64,000 bases of DNA from Saprospiraceae bacterium (GTDB lineage: Bacteria > Bacteroidota > Bacteroidia > Chitinophagales > Saprospiraceae), in NCBI GenBank assembly GCA_041392805.1, contig JAWKLJ010000001.1:2852001-2916000 (forward strand). Reading direction: 5' to 3'. This document shows positions 1 through 8,719 of this stretch, piece after piece. Position 1 is the first letter of the stretch. Each line of letters begins with the position of its first letter. Position numbers and translations under genes: made by a program. The notes under the pieces are model-generated. The model saw only the letters and a list, made by a program, of their open reading frames with translations, was not told where the DNA came from and did not search any database.

Positions 1-599
1 TGGATTATTTCAGCTTTAATGCGCAGTTGCACATTACGCAGACCATCAATGGTGTCGAAAGCCCGCCGCTCCGGGTCGATCTGATCGGCCAAAAGCCGCT
101 GTTGGCCAGCCTTGACACCTTTGACCAGGCATTCTTAGCCATTGTGAATGGCATTCAGGTCAACCTCGAACCGAAGGATTACCTCTACGAGTGGGCTTAT
201 AACACCCAATTTTTAGCTAGCACTTTTACCCCCAGCTACCCGATTGGCGATCCCGGAACTTATGCCGTTTCGGTCAGCAATCAAGAACCGGCCTGCCTGC
301 ATAGTGAACCATTTATACTTGAAGGAATGGTTTCCTCAATAGAAGAAGAGGAATGGCTGGTGGAAAAAGTAAGGGCTTACCCCAATCCTACCCAACAGGT
401 ATTGACTATTCAAACCTCCCATACGCCTATTCAATTCATCCAGATTTACAACCTGTCAGGACAAATCGTAAAACAGCAACAAGGGCATTTTCAAAACAAA
501 GTTGTACTTGATTTAAACACTTTGTTACCGGGAGTGTATGTAGTGTTAATTAATGCCGATAGGGAAAATCTAAGCCCCGTAAAGTTCGTTAAAGAGTAA
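1..599 (+). CDS. C-terminal part of a secreted protein with a type IX sorting domain (truncated by window edge)
   Basis: The reading frame is open from the first bases of the window, so the gene begins further left and only about 198 codons are visible. The last ~80 residues look like a Por-secretion-system (T9SS type A) sorting domain: a 'YPNPTQQVL' motif, then 'IYNLSGQIV' and 'LLPGVYVVLI', ending in a lysine-rich tail. In this family the domain directs transport through the outer membrane by type IX secretion and is cleaved off on export. The visible part before it (about 110 residues) is probably the end of a beta-sandwich or Ig-like module; I do not recognise the cargo's function. The TTG at position 27 is not a credible start because the frame continues upstream. 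Confidence 0.8.
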   Translation, partial: DYFSFNAQLHITQTINGVESPPLRVDLIGQKPLLASLDTFDQAFLAIVNGIQVNLEPKDYLYEWAYNTQFLASTFTPSYPIGDPGTYAVSVSNQEPACLHSEPFILEGMVSSIEEEEWLVEKVRAYPNPTQQVLTIQTSHTPIQFIQIYNLSGQIVKQQQGHFQNKVVLDLNTLLPGVYVVLINADRENLSPVKFVKE

Positions 600-618
600 C
601 ATATCAATACTGTTACAT

Positions 619-1947
619 ATGACGCCTTTCTCCTTTTTGACGCTCTTTTTGTTTACCCTAAATACGGCACCTTTATCGACCATGACAGCAGTGGTTGAGG
701 CAAAGATACCCATTGACAGCCTTGAAAATGATAGCATTATTCTTATCAAATCTATCGACTTGGCGCATCGCGAAAAAGATGACCTGAAAAAGATAGGAGA
801 GCGAATTGGCGATCGCAAAATCGTTTTGTTAGGGGAGCAAAGTCATGGTGATGGTAGCGCTTTTCAGCTAAAGGCACGCCTGATCAAGTACCTACACGAA
901 GAAATGGGTTTTGATGTCTTGCTTTTTGAGGCCGATTTCTTCTCCGTCAATGAAGTGATGGCTCATTATGATAAAACGACAGACCTCAAAGGGCTTTTGG
1001 ACAACAACATCTACCCTTTTTGGATCAAAACGCCTGTTATGGCACCGCTATGGTCTTATGTCCAACAAACTTTTGCAACACCCAACCCGCTTTACATTGG
1101 AGGGGTAGATTCCAGGCACATCGGTAATTATGCATTTGATCATTTGACGAAAGACCTCGATGCCTTTCTAGCTAAAAAAGCGGCTGCTTTATTGGAAGAA
1201 GAACGGTACCTTAATTTTAAAAAAAATCTCTTAGAATTATTAGAGGGAGAAAACCAAAGTACTCATTTGCACGATAACCTGACCAGAAAAAACTTCTTCG
1301 AGGTTCTGGAGGAGCTTTCAACCGTCAGTCATACCACACAAGATGCTTTTTGGACACAAGAACTCCTAAATATCAAGCGCTTCGCCACCGATATTTGGGT
1401 ACCCAGCTTTTTTCCCGAAAGAAATAAAATGATGGCGGAGAATGTCATTTGGCTACTCCAGCACCGTTTCAAAAACCAAAAAGTGATCATTTGGTCCCAC
1501 AATCAACATATCCTAAAAGATCGAACGATTGAAATTGATTTATTGAAGCAATTTGATCCAGGCGCCGATCAACTCAAGACAAATCCATTATTTACAGAAA
1601 TGGGCGAACGGATAGCCAATCAGTACCCAGATCAGGTATATGCTATTGGTTTTTTAAGCTATGGAGGAGCTCACAGCCCATTTGAAAACATGGTCATTCA
1701 TCCCCAATCCGCCGATCTATCGGAATTCCGCCAAAGGATACCCATCGCTCCACCCAGCGAGCAGAGTTTAGAAAAACGTTTACTTTCCTACGAGGAAGAC
1801 TACCTCTTCCTTGATTTACACCAGAAAAAACAGACTGACTTCGCCACCAAAGCCTTAAAAAACCATCACCCCCGAGGCGAATTTTCAACCCAATGGGGCA
1901 AGGCCTATGATGCCTTTTTTTTCATTCGTGAAATGCGAGGCTTGTAA
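619..1947 (+). CDS. Erythromycin esterase family protein
   Basis: The 442-residue product carries the hallmark of the erythromycin esterase (EreA/EreB-like, succinoglycan biosynthesis) superfamily: 'VLLGEQSHGDG' near residue 75, 'DVLLFEADFF' about 30 residues later, and 'GGVDSRH' near 160. The His and Glu in the first two motifs correspond to the catalytic residues of the family. A hydrophobic N-terminus (about residues 4-20) suggests a Sec signal or anchor, so the enzyme probably acts in the periplasm. The start is an ATG 19 bases after the upstream stop, and a short stem (gtaaca/tgttac) lies in that gap, so the two genes might be co-transcribed. Many chromosomal family members act on unknown esters; macrolide resistance cannot be assumed from sequence alone. 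Confidence 0.85.
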   Translation: MTPFSFLTLFLFTLNTAPLSTMTAVVEAKIPIDSLENDSIILIKSIDLAHREKDDLKKIGERIGDRKIVLLGEQSHGDGSAFQLKARLIKYLHEEMGFDVLLFEADFFSVNEVMAHYDKTTDLKGLLDNNIYPFWIKTPVMAPLWSYVQQTFATPNPLYIGGVDSRHIGNYAFDHLTKDLDAFLAKKAAALLEEERYLNFKKNLLELLEGENQSTHLHDNLTRKNFFEVLEELSTVSHTTQDAFWTQELLNIKRFATDIWVPSFFPERNKMMAENVIWLLQHRFKNQKVIIWSHNQHILKDRTIEIDLLKQFDPGADQLKTNPLFTEMGERIANQYPDQVYAIGFLSYGGAHSPFENMVIHPQSADLSEFRQRIPIAPPSEQSLEKRLLSYEEDYLFLDLHQKKQTDFATKALKNHHPRGEFSTQWGKAYDAFFFIREMRGL

Positions 1948-2094
1948 ACCTTTTCAGGACCATACCATCAACCATGAGGCAACAGCATCCTGCATATTAC
2001 GCAAAGAAAGGAGGGAAAGAGGATCGCCTTCTTAAAAAATAACGATACTTTTATCCTACATCTTTTCTTTTCCTTAACATTAATTCTGCTACTT

Positions 2095-3015
2095 ATGCAC
2101 AGAAGAACTTTTGTAAAAACAGGCTTAGCAACTTCAGCTGCGCTAGGAATCCCTTTTGCCGGCCATACCGCTGACACTAAAAAAACGGAAGCCAAACCTT
2201 TCAAGCTGAAATATGCCCCTCATATCGGTATGTTTACCCATTCAGCGGGCGAAGACCCTATTGATCAGATCAAGTTTATGGCGGACCAAGGATTTTCTGC
2301 CTTTGAAGATAATGGTCTTTCTGCCCGGGAAGTCTCACTACAGGAAAAAATCGGCAAGGCCCTTTCCGATCACAAGATGGAAATGGGCGTTTTTGTTGGT
2401 AATTGGGAGGTCAGAAGAGGGGATGGACTTGCCAAGGGAGATCCGGAGGTCAGAAAGGCATTTGTGGAAGAAATTAGGTCTTCCATTGAGGTGGCCAAAC
2501 GGGTGAACGCCACCTGGATGACCATCGTCCTAGGTAACCGCCACCACCGCCTGGAGCCTGATTATCAGACGGCCAATATCGTGGAGACCCTCAAGCAGGC
2601 CTCAGCTGTGCTGGAGCCCCACGGCCTGGTCATGGTGATCGAACCACTCAATCATTTGCATAACCACCCCGATGTCTTTTTGAGCAAAGTACCTCATGGC
2701 TACTTGATCTGCAAAGCAGTCAACAGTCCCGCCTGCAAAGTCTTGTTCGACATGTACCACCAACAAATTACAGAAGGAAATATTATTCAGAACATTGACT
2801 ATGCTTATGAGGAAACCGGTTATTTTCAGACTGGCGATGTGCCAGGAAGAAAGGAACCGACTACCGGAGAAATGAATTATCGCAATATTTTCAAACATAT
2901 TCATAGTAAAGGCTATACCGGCATCCTGGGGATGGAACACGGAAATTTTTACCCCGGCAAAGAAGGGGAAGCCAAATTGATTCAAGCCTATCGGGAAGTG
3001 GATGATTTTGAATAG
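2095..3015 (+). CDS. Sugar phosphate isomerase/epimerase-like TIM-barrel protein (hydroxypyruvate isomerase-like), Tat-exported
   Basis: The 306-residue protein begins with a twin-arginine signal ('HRRTFVKTG' then a hydrophobic stretch ending around residue 25), so it is likely exported folded to the periplasm. The rest fits the AP-endonuclease-2 / xylose-isomerase-like TIM barrel: 'GFSAFEDNG', 'VMVIEPLNH' with the metal-ligand Glu, 'LFDMYHQQ' and a terminal 'GILGMEHGNFYP'. These strand-end acidic and His residues are the usual divalent metal ligands. Related Bacteroidota proteins are named hydroxypyruvate isomerase, but the substrate is not determined by sequence. The gene stands alone on the plus strand and is followed by a 9-bp hairpin that may terminate it. 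Confidence 0.82.
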   Translation: MHRRTFVKTGLATSAALGIPFAGHTADTKKTEAKPFKLKYAPHIGMFTHSAGEDPIDQIKFMADQGFSAFEDNGLSAREVSLQEKIGKALSDHKMEMGVFVGNWEVRRGDGLAKGDPEVRKAFVEEIRSSIEVAKRVNATWMTIVLGNRHHRLEPDYQTANIVETLKQASAVLEPHGLVMVIEPLNHLHNHPDVFLSKVPHGYLICKAVNSPACKVLFDMYHQQITEGNIIQNIDYAYEETGYFQTGDVPGRKEPTTGEMNYRNIFKHIHSKGYTGILGMEHGNFYPGKEGEAKLIQAYREVDDFE

Positions 3016-3031
3016 ATTTAATCGTTCTTTA

Positions 3032-3073
3032 GATTCTCTGCCAATTTTCAAACACAAGGATTGTCAGAGAATC
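3032..3073 (+). terminator. Inverted repeat after the isomerase gene
   Basis: Perfect 9-bp arms (gattctctg / cagagaatc) enclose a 24-base loop, starting 16 bases after the stop codon of the isomerase gene. There is no strong T-run after it, so it may be an mRNA-stabilising hairpin rather than a classical intrinsic terminator. Confidence 0.4.
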
Positions 3074-3116
3074 ATCCCCAATTCCTTTGCACAATAAAGA
3101 GCCTCCCCTTCAGGGG

Positions 3117-3156
3117 CCTAGAAAACAGAGGATTACCCAAAACGTCAAAAGTCCAA
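3117..3156. repeat. Dispersed repeat, copy 1 (partner at 52089-52127)
   Basis: About 40 bases beginning 'cctagaaaacagaggatta' align with 52089-52127 ('cctggaaacggaggatttc...'), both ending in 'caaaagtccaa'. Identity is roughly 80 percent by eye with one single-base length difference. Both copies lie in intergenic DNA. Origin unknown. Confidence 0.5.
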
Positions 3157-3198
3157 TTTTATACATAGCCTCTGCAAAAGGAAGTCGCCGAAAGCACA

Positions 3199-4152
3199 CT
3201 ATGAGAGCTGATGACGAACCTCACTCGCCCCCAATTCTTCCAAAAGCCCCTTCATATACCCCTCTGTAATATGGGCTTTTTCGCGGTATGACTTTACCTC
3301 CATTAATAATTTATGCAGCTGGGGTAAGTGGTAAAAGGGAACGCCAGGATATAAGTGATGCTCAATATGATAACCCACATTATGTGGAGCCAAGAGTAAC
3401 CGCTCAATAAGGGTTGCCTTTACGGACCGGGTGGAGGTCAATAGGTGATCGTAGCTCAAGTCTCCGAAATGCTCGGCAACACTACGAATGTATTGAAACA
3501 TGAAAAAGGTGGAAAAATAAGGGATGATCCAAAATAGCAGGTAATATTTCCATAGGCCAAAGAGGGTTAACGTGCCAAAAAGCAGGACAAAGAAAACCAG
3601 TTGTGGAAACTTGGTGGAGGTCTTCTTGTTGCTTTTTTTACTGGAATGGCTCAACCTTTTCAGCAACCACAAGGCATCTTTTATGCCATCCAATAAAAAG
3701 AAGTAAGCCAAGATATTCAGGAGGAATTCCTTCTTTGTTTTCGGAAATTGAAAAGCCCTTTTCGTTAATTTGGCCACCCAATCAGGATCATCTTCCGTAT
3801 TCAAATGTTGGTGATGCCTTAAGTGATTGCTCCGATATGCTTCGATAGACGTAAATATCGGATACATGGTGGTAACATTAGTGATTAGGTCATTCCACTT
3901 TCTATTTTTCAGAAAGCGATAATGGGTTGCGTCATGCATTAAAATGGCTAAAGCATGCTGTCTGGCGCCAATGATAATGACGGCCAAAACATAAAAAACA
4001 GGATAAAGGGTGCCAAGGTAGATACTACCAATAATCAGCAACCAGTTGTAGGCGATAGCCCCGGCATGTAATAAAGAATTCGTTTTGAACAGCGGCTTTA
4101 AAGCGGTAGGATCAATGTCTAGATTTAAATCCCTTGCATCAAAATTTGTCAT
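3199..4152 (-). CDS. Membrane fatty acid desaturase family protein
   Basis: The 317-residue integral membrane protein has the three histidine boxes of membrane-bound desaturases: HDATH at residues 73-77, HLRHH at 110-114 and HIEHH at 262-266. These eight histidines bind the di-iron centre that inserts a double bond into an acyl chain. Hydrophobic segments lie at about 30-70, 145-165 and 185-220. The position of the boxes matches the acyl-lipid/sphingolipid desaturase family; regiospecificity is not predictable. The ATG start lies inside the left arm of an 18-bp perfect inverted repeat (4145-4205), so in the mRNA the start codon could be buried in a stem. Confidence 0.88.
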   Translation of the reverse strand: MTNFDARDLNLDIDPTALKPLFKTNSLLHAGAIAYNWLLIIGSIYLGTLYPVFYVLAVIIIGARQHALAILMHDATHYRFLKNRKWNDLITNVTTMYPIFTSIEAYRSNHLRHHQHLNTEDDPDWVAKLTKRAFQFPKTKKEFLLNILAYFFLLDGIKDALWLLKRLSHSSKKSNKKTSTKFPQLVFFVLLFGTLTLFGLWKYYLLFWIIPYFSTFFMFQYIRSVAEHFGDLSYDHLLTSTRSVKATLIERLLLAPHNVGYHIEHHLYPGVPFYHLPQLHKLLMEVKSYREKAHITEGYMKGLLEELGASEVRHQLS

Positions 4153-4205
4153 TATTAGTCGATTTTAGATTGAATTTTTTCTCAAATTCGACTAATAATG
4201 ACAAA
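4145..4205 (-). promoter_or_regulatory. 18-bp perfect inverted repeat covering the desaturase start codon
   Basis: The arms at 4145-4162 and 4188-4205 (tttgtcattattagtcga and its complement) are perfectly complementary and separated by 25 bases. The desaturase ATG (4150-4152) lies inside one arm. A transcript starting upstream of 4205 would fold the initiation codon into a stem; alternatively the DNA repeat is a double operator. No function is proven. Confidence 0.6.
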
Positions 4206-4295
4206 ATCTAAATACTTAGGCAGTAGGAGGTGCCTTTCACGGTGTAGCGGTACAAAAATGCCCACTAAGTGGTTGGATGCGTCCTTGCCGTTTTA

Positions 4296-4841
4296 CTACT
4301 TCTTGATGACTTCCTCAATGGGCACACGCATACCATCTTTGTAAGAAACAACCCAGGCATCCTTGAGCCCCACTGCTTTTAATTGGGTCTGCAATTTTTT
4401 GGCGTCATCGTAATTGCGAAAACGACCTAAGGCTATTTTCTGAATATCATCTTTCATTTCCAGGCTAAGCTGATCAGTTGTTCCACTGGAATTATCGATC
4501 CGGCGATCTTCATAAGCACCAATTTGGACGCGAAACCACACACCATAGTCATCAGAAGAAGCCTGCATTTGTTGGGTGACCAAACTTAATTGCGACTGCA
4601 TATTCGTCAACTGGTTGCGCAAAGCTTGATTATCCGCTTGTAATTGGGCTACTTCGTTGCCAGAGCCGCCAGCCATTGTCCGGGCCTGGGTCAGCTCCTC
4701 TTGTACACTGGATAATTCAAGGCGACATTGCTCCAAGGCAGATTTGAAAGCCGCCGACTCGGCTGCGACTTCCTTGGATGCACCACAAGCGCTTAGACTA
4801 AGTAAAATCGCCAAAGCGAAAAACGGTAAAAAATATTTCAT
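4296..4841 (-). CDS. SPOR-domain lipoprotein with coiled coil
   Basis: The product starts MKYFLPFF and has a lipobox 'LSLSAC' near residue 19, so it should be a lipidated envelope protein. Residues ~25-95 are predicted coiled coil ('LEQCRLELSSVQEELTQ' and Gln-rich heptads). The C-terminal ~75 residues ('WFRVQIGAYEDRR' ... 'LGRFRNYDDAKKLQTQLKA' ... 'DAWVVSYKDG') form a SPOR domain, which in characterised proteins binds denuded septal peptidoglycan. I chose the ATG at 4841 over an upstream in-frame TTG. The helicase gene lies directly upstream on the same strand, 32 bases away, so the two may be co-transcribed. Confidence 0.82.
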   Translation of the reverse strand: MKYFLPFFALAILLSLSACGASKEVAAESAAFKSALEQCRLELSSVQEELTQARTMAGGSGNEVAQLQADNQALRNQLTNMQSQLSLVTQQMQASSDDYGVWFRVQIGAYEDRRIDNSSGTTDQLSLEMKDDIQKIALGRFRNYDDAKKLQTQLKAVGLKDAWVVSYKDGMRVPIEEVIKK

Positions 4842-4873
4842 GTTTATCAATTTATGTGAATGAATTTGATGTT

Positions 4874-7402
4874 TTATTGCAACTTACTCAATAATCCGCC
4901 TAATAATTTAACGGCATTCTGCACCACGTCTGCGCTCTCCACTGGAATCCGCAAGTAGGTTTCTCCCGATTTTTCATCCTTTTGGACCAACTCATTGACC
5001 AGTGTCCTGGTCGCCTTTTCATCCGATAAGGTTTGGGTTAAACGGCTTAGGAAACTGACGCCCTGGCTTAAGAGATCGCGGGCTGCAGCAGGCGTCTCTG
5101 TGGCGCCCTCATGCTGTGTTGAGCCATTTGCGGGAGTAGCGGTAGAAGGATGTACTTCCGCTTTTGCTGGTGGTTCTTCTGCTGGCTTATCTTCTTGCCA
5201 CCACTCCTCTAGCAACTCATCGCTAACGATTGGCTGCTCTGCTTGAGCGGCAGAAGGTGCCTTTTCCAGGTCAAGATCGGTTGTTGCTTCTGCGGGCGCT
5301 TCGGTCTGGGTATCGGTAATGGTGACTTTTTCCAGGTTCTCCATGAAGTCCTTGAATTTGCGATCACTCATAAAGACACTATCTTCCGAAGCATCCAAGA
5401 CGGCCTCTGCTAAAGAGGATTTAAATTTCAAGGTGAATAACATCCGGTGTTCAATGGTGCCTTCAGAAATGAGGTTGACAACTTGCACACTTCGCTTTTG
5501 GCCCAATCGGTAGACCCGACCAATGCGTTGCTCCAAGACCGCCGGATTCCAAGGCAAATCCAGGTTGACAACCAAAGCAGCTTTTTGTAAATTGAGTCCT
5601 ACCCCTCCGGCATCCGTGGATAAAAAAACGCGACACTGGTCGTCATCACGGAAACGATCCAATAGATCACCTCTTTTTTCACTCGGCACGCCGCCATGAA
5701 GATAAGCATAAGCAATGCCTTTTTCCTCTAGCTCCCCAGCCACAATGCGAGTCATTCGCTCCCATTGGCTAAAGATGACCACACTTTCTCCGGGTTCCGC
5801 CAAACGCTCTTCCAGGATATAAAAGAGTTCATCGATCTTGGTATCGCTGCGCAATTTTTGGTCGACTAAATAAGTGCTATCACATGACATACGCATCAAG
5901 GAGAGACAACTCATCAAGCGCAATCGGTCCTTTTCGCTCAAGAAATTGTGGCGGCGCCATTTCGCAATTAATTGGGCGACATCCGACTCATAGCTGTTAT
6001 GAAGCTCCATTTGTCGGGCCGTCATCGGCACAAAGAGGTTTTGATCAACGCGTTTGGGCAATTGTTTCAAGACGTCTTTTTTGCGCCTGCGCAGCATAAC
6101 GCCCTTGAGTTTATCATAAATCTCCGTTAGGTTGCGATAACCAAGAACCATTCCATGCTCGTCCTTGGCCTGATGGCGGTAAAGCAGTAGATAGAGCGGC
6201 CCGAGCAGGTATTGATCCAGAAATTGAACAATAGAATACAAATCCTCCAGTTTATTCTCCAAAGGGGTGCCAGTCAATGCAAGACGGAAGGGCGCGGTAA
6301 GTCGTTTGACCGCCCTAGATATTTTAGTGTCCCAATTTTTGATGCGTTGGGCTTCGTCCAAGATGAGGAGGTCGGGATCAGCCGCGTTGATGTAATGGTA
6401 ATCACGGGCCACGACATTGTAGGTCAGTATTTTGTAAAAGCTGGGGTCTGTTTCATATTGTTCCCGTCTTTTATTCATCGGCCCTTCAATGACCTTAACC
6501 GTACTATCCGTAAACTTTTTGATCTCTGCCCGCCATTGGTATTTGAGGGAAGTCGGGCAGATAATATAGACAGAAGAAATGCCGTATTCTCTTTTATAGA
6601 GTTCTGCTGTAGCGATAGCCTGGATGGTTTTACCCAAGCCCATCTCGTCTGCTAGTAAGCCCCGACCAGCTCCAAAGGCAAAAAGTACACCTTCTTTTTG
6701 ATAGGGATATAATTCGACTTTCACTAAGCCCTTTAAATTTTGGGGATCTGCCGCCAGCTTTGCTGTTCTTTCAGCCCGACGTGCATCCTCTCTTTTTTGC
6801 ACAACAAAATCCATGGCATCTGGATAACAGCGAAAATCAGGGCTGATTGCTCGCGCCTCTTGCAAGAATTGATCAAATTCGAGAAAAGCATTTGGGAAAA
6901 ACACCATCTGCTCATCGAAAAATCGCTTTGCTAATGCCTGAAAAGCTTCTTCCTGCTCATAACCAATTCGAAGGCGGAGCGTTCTCGTTTCCCCATAATG
7001 AAGAAAAACAGAAGAATAAGCCCGTTCTGGTGCTGGGTTTCGAAAGTGCTTTTTATTGCCATAGGTATGGGCTAATTTATGCAAGGCCCACTCGATGTGT
7101 TTACAAGTGCCCAAGCCACTTGCCCGAAAATCAGGGCAATCACAAAAGTTGTCGCCTACTTTCTGTCCTCGAAGTGCTAGCCGATAACTCGAATTTTGCT
7201 CGGCATTATGAACAAGAAAATCAGACCAAACGGGGTGGTCGCCCTCATTGGTGAGGCCAAAGCTTTGCTCTTTTCCAAATTGTTTGCGCAATCCGATCTG
7301 CCATTCCCGCAGGGTTAGCTCCTCAGGTTGTTTGTAGTAATTAATTTTTTTTTCTTTGGGCGTTTTTTTCTTGTCGGACTTTTTTTTGCTGTCTTTTGCC
7401 AT
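4874..7402 (-). CDS. SWIM zinc finger-SNF2 family helicase/ATPase
   Basis: This 842-residue protein has an N-terminal SWIM-type zinc finger (Cys87, Cys89, Cys100, His102; CxCx10CxH), then a complete SNF2 motor. Walker A is 'DEMGLGKT' near 252-259, Walker B is DEAQ at 349-352, motif III is 'LTGTPLENK', and the helicase C-terminal half contains 'VVIFSQWERM', 'LSTDAGGVGLNLQ' and 'QRIGRVYRLGQ'. The first ~20 residues are very lysine-rich. A low-complexity acidic/Ala-Pro linker (about 680-760) precedes a short helical C-terminus. Such proteins remodel or translocate along DNA in the cytoplasm; the exact bacterial role is unknown. No methyltransferase or nuclease partner is nearby, so a restriction or defence role is not supported. 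Confidence 0.9.
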   Translation of the reverse strand: MAKDSKKKSDKKKTPKEKKINYYKQPEELTLREWQIGLRKQFGKEQSFGLTNEGDHPVWSDFLVHNAEQNSSYRLALRGQKVGDNFCDCPDFRASGLGTCKHIEWALHKLAHTYGNKKHFRNPAPERAYSSVFLHYGETRTLRLRIGYEQEEAFQALAKRFFDEQMVFFPNAFLEFDQFLQEARAISPDFRCYPDAMDFVVQKREDARRAERTAKLAADPQNLKGLVKVELYPYQKEGVLFAFGAGRGLLADEMGLGKTIQAIATAELYKREYGISSVYIICPTSLKYQWRAEIKKFTDSTVKVIEGPMNKRREQYETDPSFYKILTYNVVARDYHYINAADPDLLILDEAQRIKNWDTKISRAVKRLTAPFRLALTGTPLENKLEDLYSIVQFLDQYLLGPLYLLLYRHQAKDEHGMVLGYRNLTEIYDKLKGVMLRRRKKDVLKQLPKRVDQNLFVPMTARQMELHNSYESDVAQLIAKWRRHNFLSEKDRLRLMSCLSLMRMSCDSTYLVDQKLRSDTKIDELFYILEERLAEPGESVVIFSQWERMTRIVAGELEEKGIAYAYLHGGVPSEKRGDLLDRFRDDDQCRVFLSTDAGGVGLNLQKAALVVNLDLPWNPAVLEQRIGRVYRLGQKRSVQVVNLISEGTIEHRMLFTLKFKSSLAEAVLDASEDSVFMSDRKFKDFMENLEKVTITDTQTEAPAEATTDLDLEKAPSAAQAEQPIVSDELLEEWWQEDKPAEEPPAKAEVHPSTATPANGSTQHEGATETPAAARDLLSQGVSFLSRLTQTLSDEKATRTLVNELVQKDEKSGETYLRIPVESADVVQNAVKLLGGLLSKLQ

Positions 7403-7707
7403 GGCTATTGGATTGATCTGCTGCTAAACTATAGAATGTATAGCAAATTGCTGATTTTTAGCTGTTGAAAATTTGAGCGGACGGAATTTATCCTGAATTT
7501 TAGGGGTGACGCAGTAAATAAACTTCCTACCTGGATGATTTGAACCACGCTGTGAGGGTAGAAGTATTAGCTATGTTATAAGTTCACGTCTTAATACCAA
7601 ATTGAAAATGTATTGTGTATATTTGAAAATGGTATATACTGGAATTTGTTCGTACTCAATCGTTTTTTTTGCTTGTGATGTACGTGTTTTGTTACCATTT
7701 TTCTTCT
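7403..7707. other. Intergenic stretch, edge of the accessory island
   Basis: No convincing gene. On the minus strand the frame running out of repeat copy A stays open for about 46 codons to a TAG at 7571-7573 and reads like protein ('QIPVYTIFKYTQYIF' within it). This could be another stranded toxin tail, or chance in AT-rich DNA. The remainder up to 7403 is the upstream region of the helicase gene. Confidence 0.4.
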
Positions 7708-7833
7708 CAGCTATTCGTATTTTGCAACTACGAATGCCTATCATCCCAGCCCAAAATCCAGCAACTCAACCGACAAAAGCACATCGATCCTTCCATCATA
7801 GTTTCTCGCACTGCTATGCACATACGCTTCTGG
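7708..7833 (-). repeat. RAYT 3'-end repeat, copy A (remnant of a RAYT C-terminus plus hairpin)
   Basis: A 126-base segment aligns along its whole length with the 3' end of the intact RAYT gene (9422-9547), with about six differences. Read on the minus strand it still encodes the last 30 RAYT residues in frame (beginning PEAYVHSSARNY and ending DFGLG, then TGA), followed by the terminal hairpin. One arm of the hairpin has a mismatch here (cgtattttgc). Most differences are synonymous or conservative, which suggests decay from a once functional gene. Confidence 0.85.
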
Positions 7834-7957
7834 GATTACGAATATCCTTTCCTATAGCGTAGATCATTGATAATGTTTTCGAATTCTTGCCCATGAAGTA
7901 TGCTTATAGCAAAAGAAGGACAAATAGCGAGAATAATCGAATGTTCATATGCTGATT

Positions 7958-8596
7958 TTAGCAATAGGAAAAATCTCCCCTTTTTTTAAGATTCGTCGTA
8001 TTATGAGGTAAAAATAAGGCTTGATAAAGACTGGGGAAAGCGCCGGTTGTTGTTTCTACATCACTCAAATGGAGTCCATTAATTCTAGGGCTCAATTCCA
8101 GCAGTGAAGCAAAGGTATATCCCTCGAAGAAATCTAAAACAGTCGAACGGATAATGGAGAAACTATCCGAATATACCCCTTCTGGAGAAACACAAGCTAT
8201 GGGGTCGAAAATATAGTTATCTTCTTTTGCCTCACGGCTATAGATAATGCTATCTAATCCATACATCGTGAAAAACGGTCCCAAAAGTGTTATATCTAAA
8301 AATAAGTCTTGCCTAAATTCCACGCCATACCCTTTCTCGTGAATAATCTTTAATTTTGCACTATAACATGGCGTACCATGCATAGTGTTATCCCCTATTG
8401 GTATACCTACAACTTCCTTTAAATGCAGTAGTAAGCTTCGCCATATCTTATAGCTTCCCTCTTCATTGAATTTACTGTCAATCATGGCGTATCTTTGTTT
8501 GGTGCCAGTAAATTCTTCAAAGCGCTTATCGACTTGATCGTCGATACCAATAGGAAAAAACTGACTAACAATTTCAAATAGTCGAATCTGTTTCAC
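7958..8596 (-). CDS. Hypothetical protein, candidate immunity protein
   Basis: The 212-residue product starts at GTG (MKQIRLFEIVSQFF). It has no signal peptide or membrane segment and I do not recognise a family. It is AT-rich compared with flanking housekeeping genes and lies between repeat copies A and B in the toxin island. About 15 bases upstream, a short frame leading out of repeat copy B ends in '...NNSFIKR' and a TAA, the arrangement expected if a toxin gene's tail was left in front of its immunity gene. The immunity role is inferred only from size, solubility and position. Confidence 0.6.
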   Translation of the reverse strand: MKQIRLFEIVSQFFPIGIDDQVDKRFEEFTGTKQRYAMIDSKFNEEGSYKIWRSLLLHLKEVVGIPIGDNTMHGTPCYSAKLKIIHEKGYGVEFRQDLFLDITLLGPFFTMYGLDSIIYSREAKEDNYIFDPIACVSPEGVYSDSFSIIRSTVLDFFEGYTFASLLELSPRINGLHLSDVETTTGAFPSLYQALFLPHNTTNLKKRGDFSYC

Positions 8597-8641
8597 AAGT
8601 TTTTTTATTTCTTATCTTTTAATGAAAGAATTATTCCCCCC

Positions 8642-8719
8642 CAGCTATTCGTAGTTTGCAACTACGAATGCCTATCATCTTAGCCCAAAGCTCATTTTGA
8701 CTGCAAACTACGGAGAGCT
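8642..8719 (-). repeat. RAYT 3'-end repeat, copy B (minimal: hairpin plus last codons, with inverted half-copy)
   Basis: 8642-8689 repeat the hairpin (arms attcgtagtt / aactacgaat, loop tgc) and the last ~20 bases of the RAYT frame. At 8702-8719 a second, inverted, imperfect copy of the hairpin core (tgcaaactacgg) follows, so the unit has inverted ends and is about 78 bases long. The stop codon of the neighbouring gene (8708-8710) falls inside this inverted core. Confidence 0.75.

Noticed and set aside
619..1947. Macrolide resistance gene
   Set aside because: The family assignment is sound, but most chromosomal members have no shown activity on macrolides and no resistance context is present.
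4874..7402. SNF2 helicase as part of a DISARM or other defence system
   Set aside because: No methyltransferase, phospholipase D or nuclease partner lies nearby; its neighbour is a SPOR lipoprotein.
7520..7600. tRNA-like sequence (gatttgaacc) near the island edge
   Set aside because: No cloverleaf with acceptor and anticodon stems could be formed around it.
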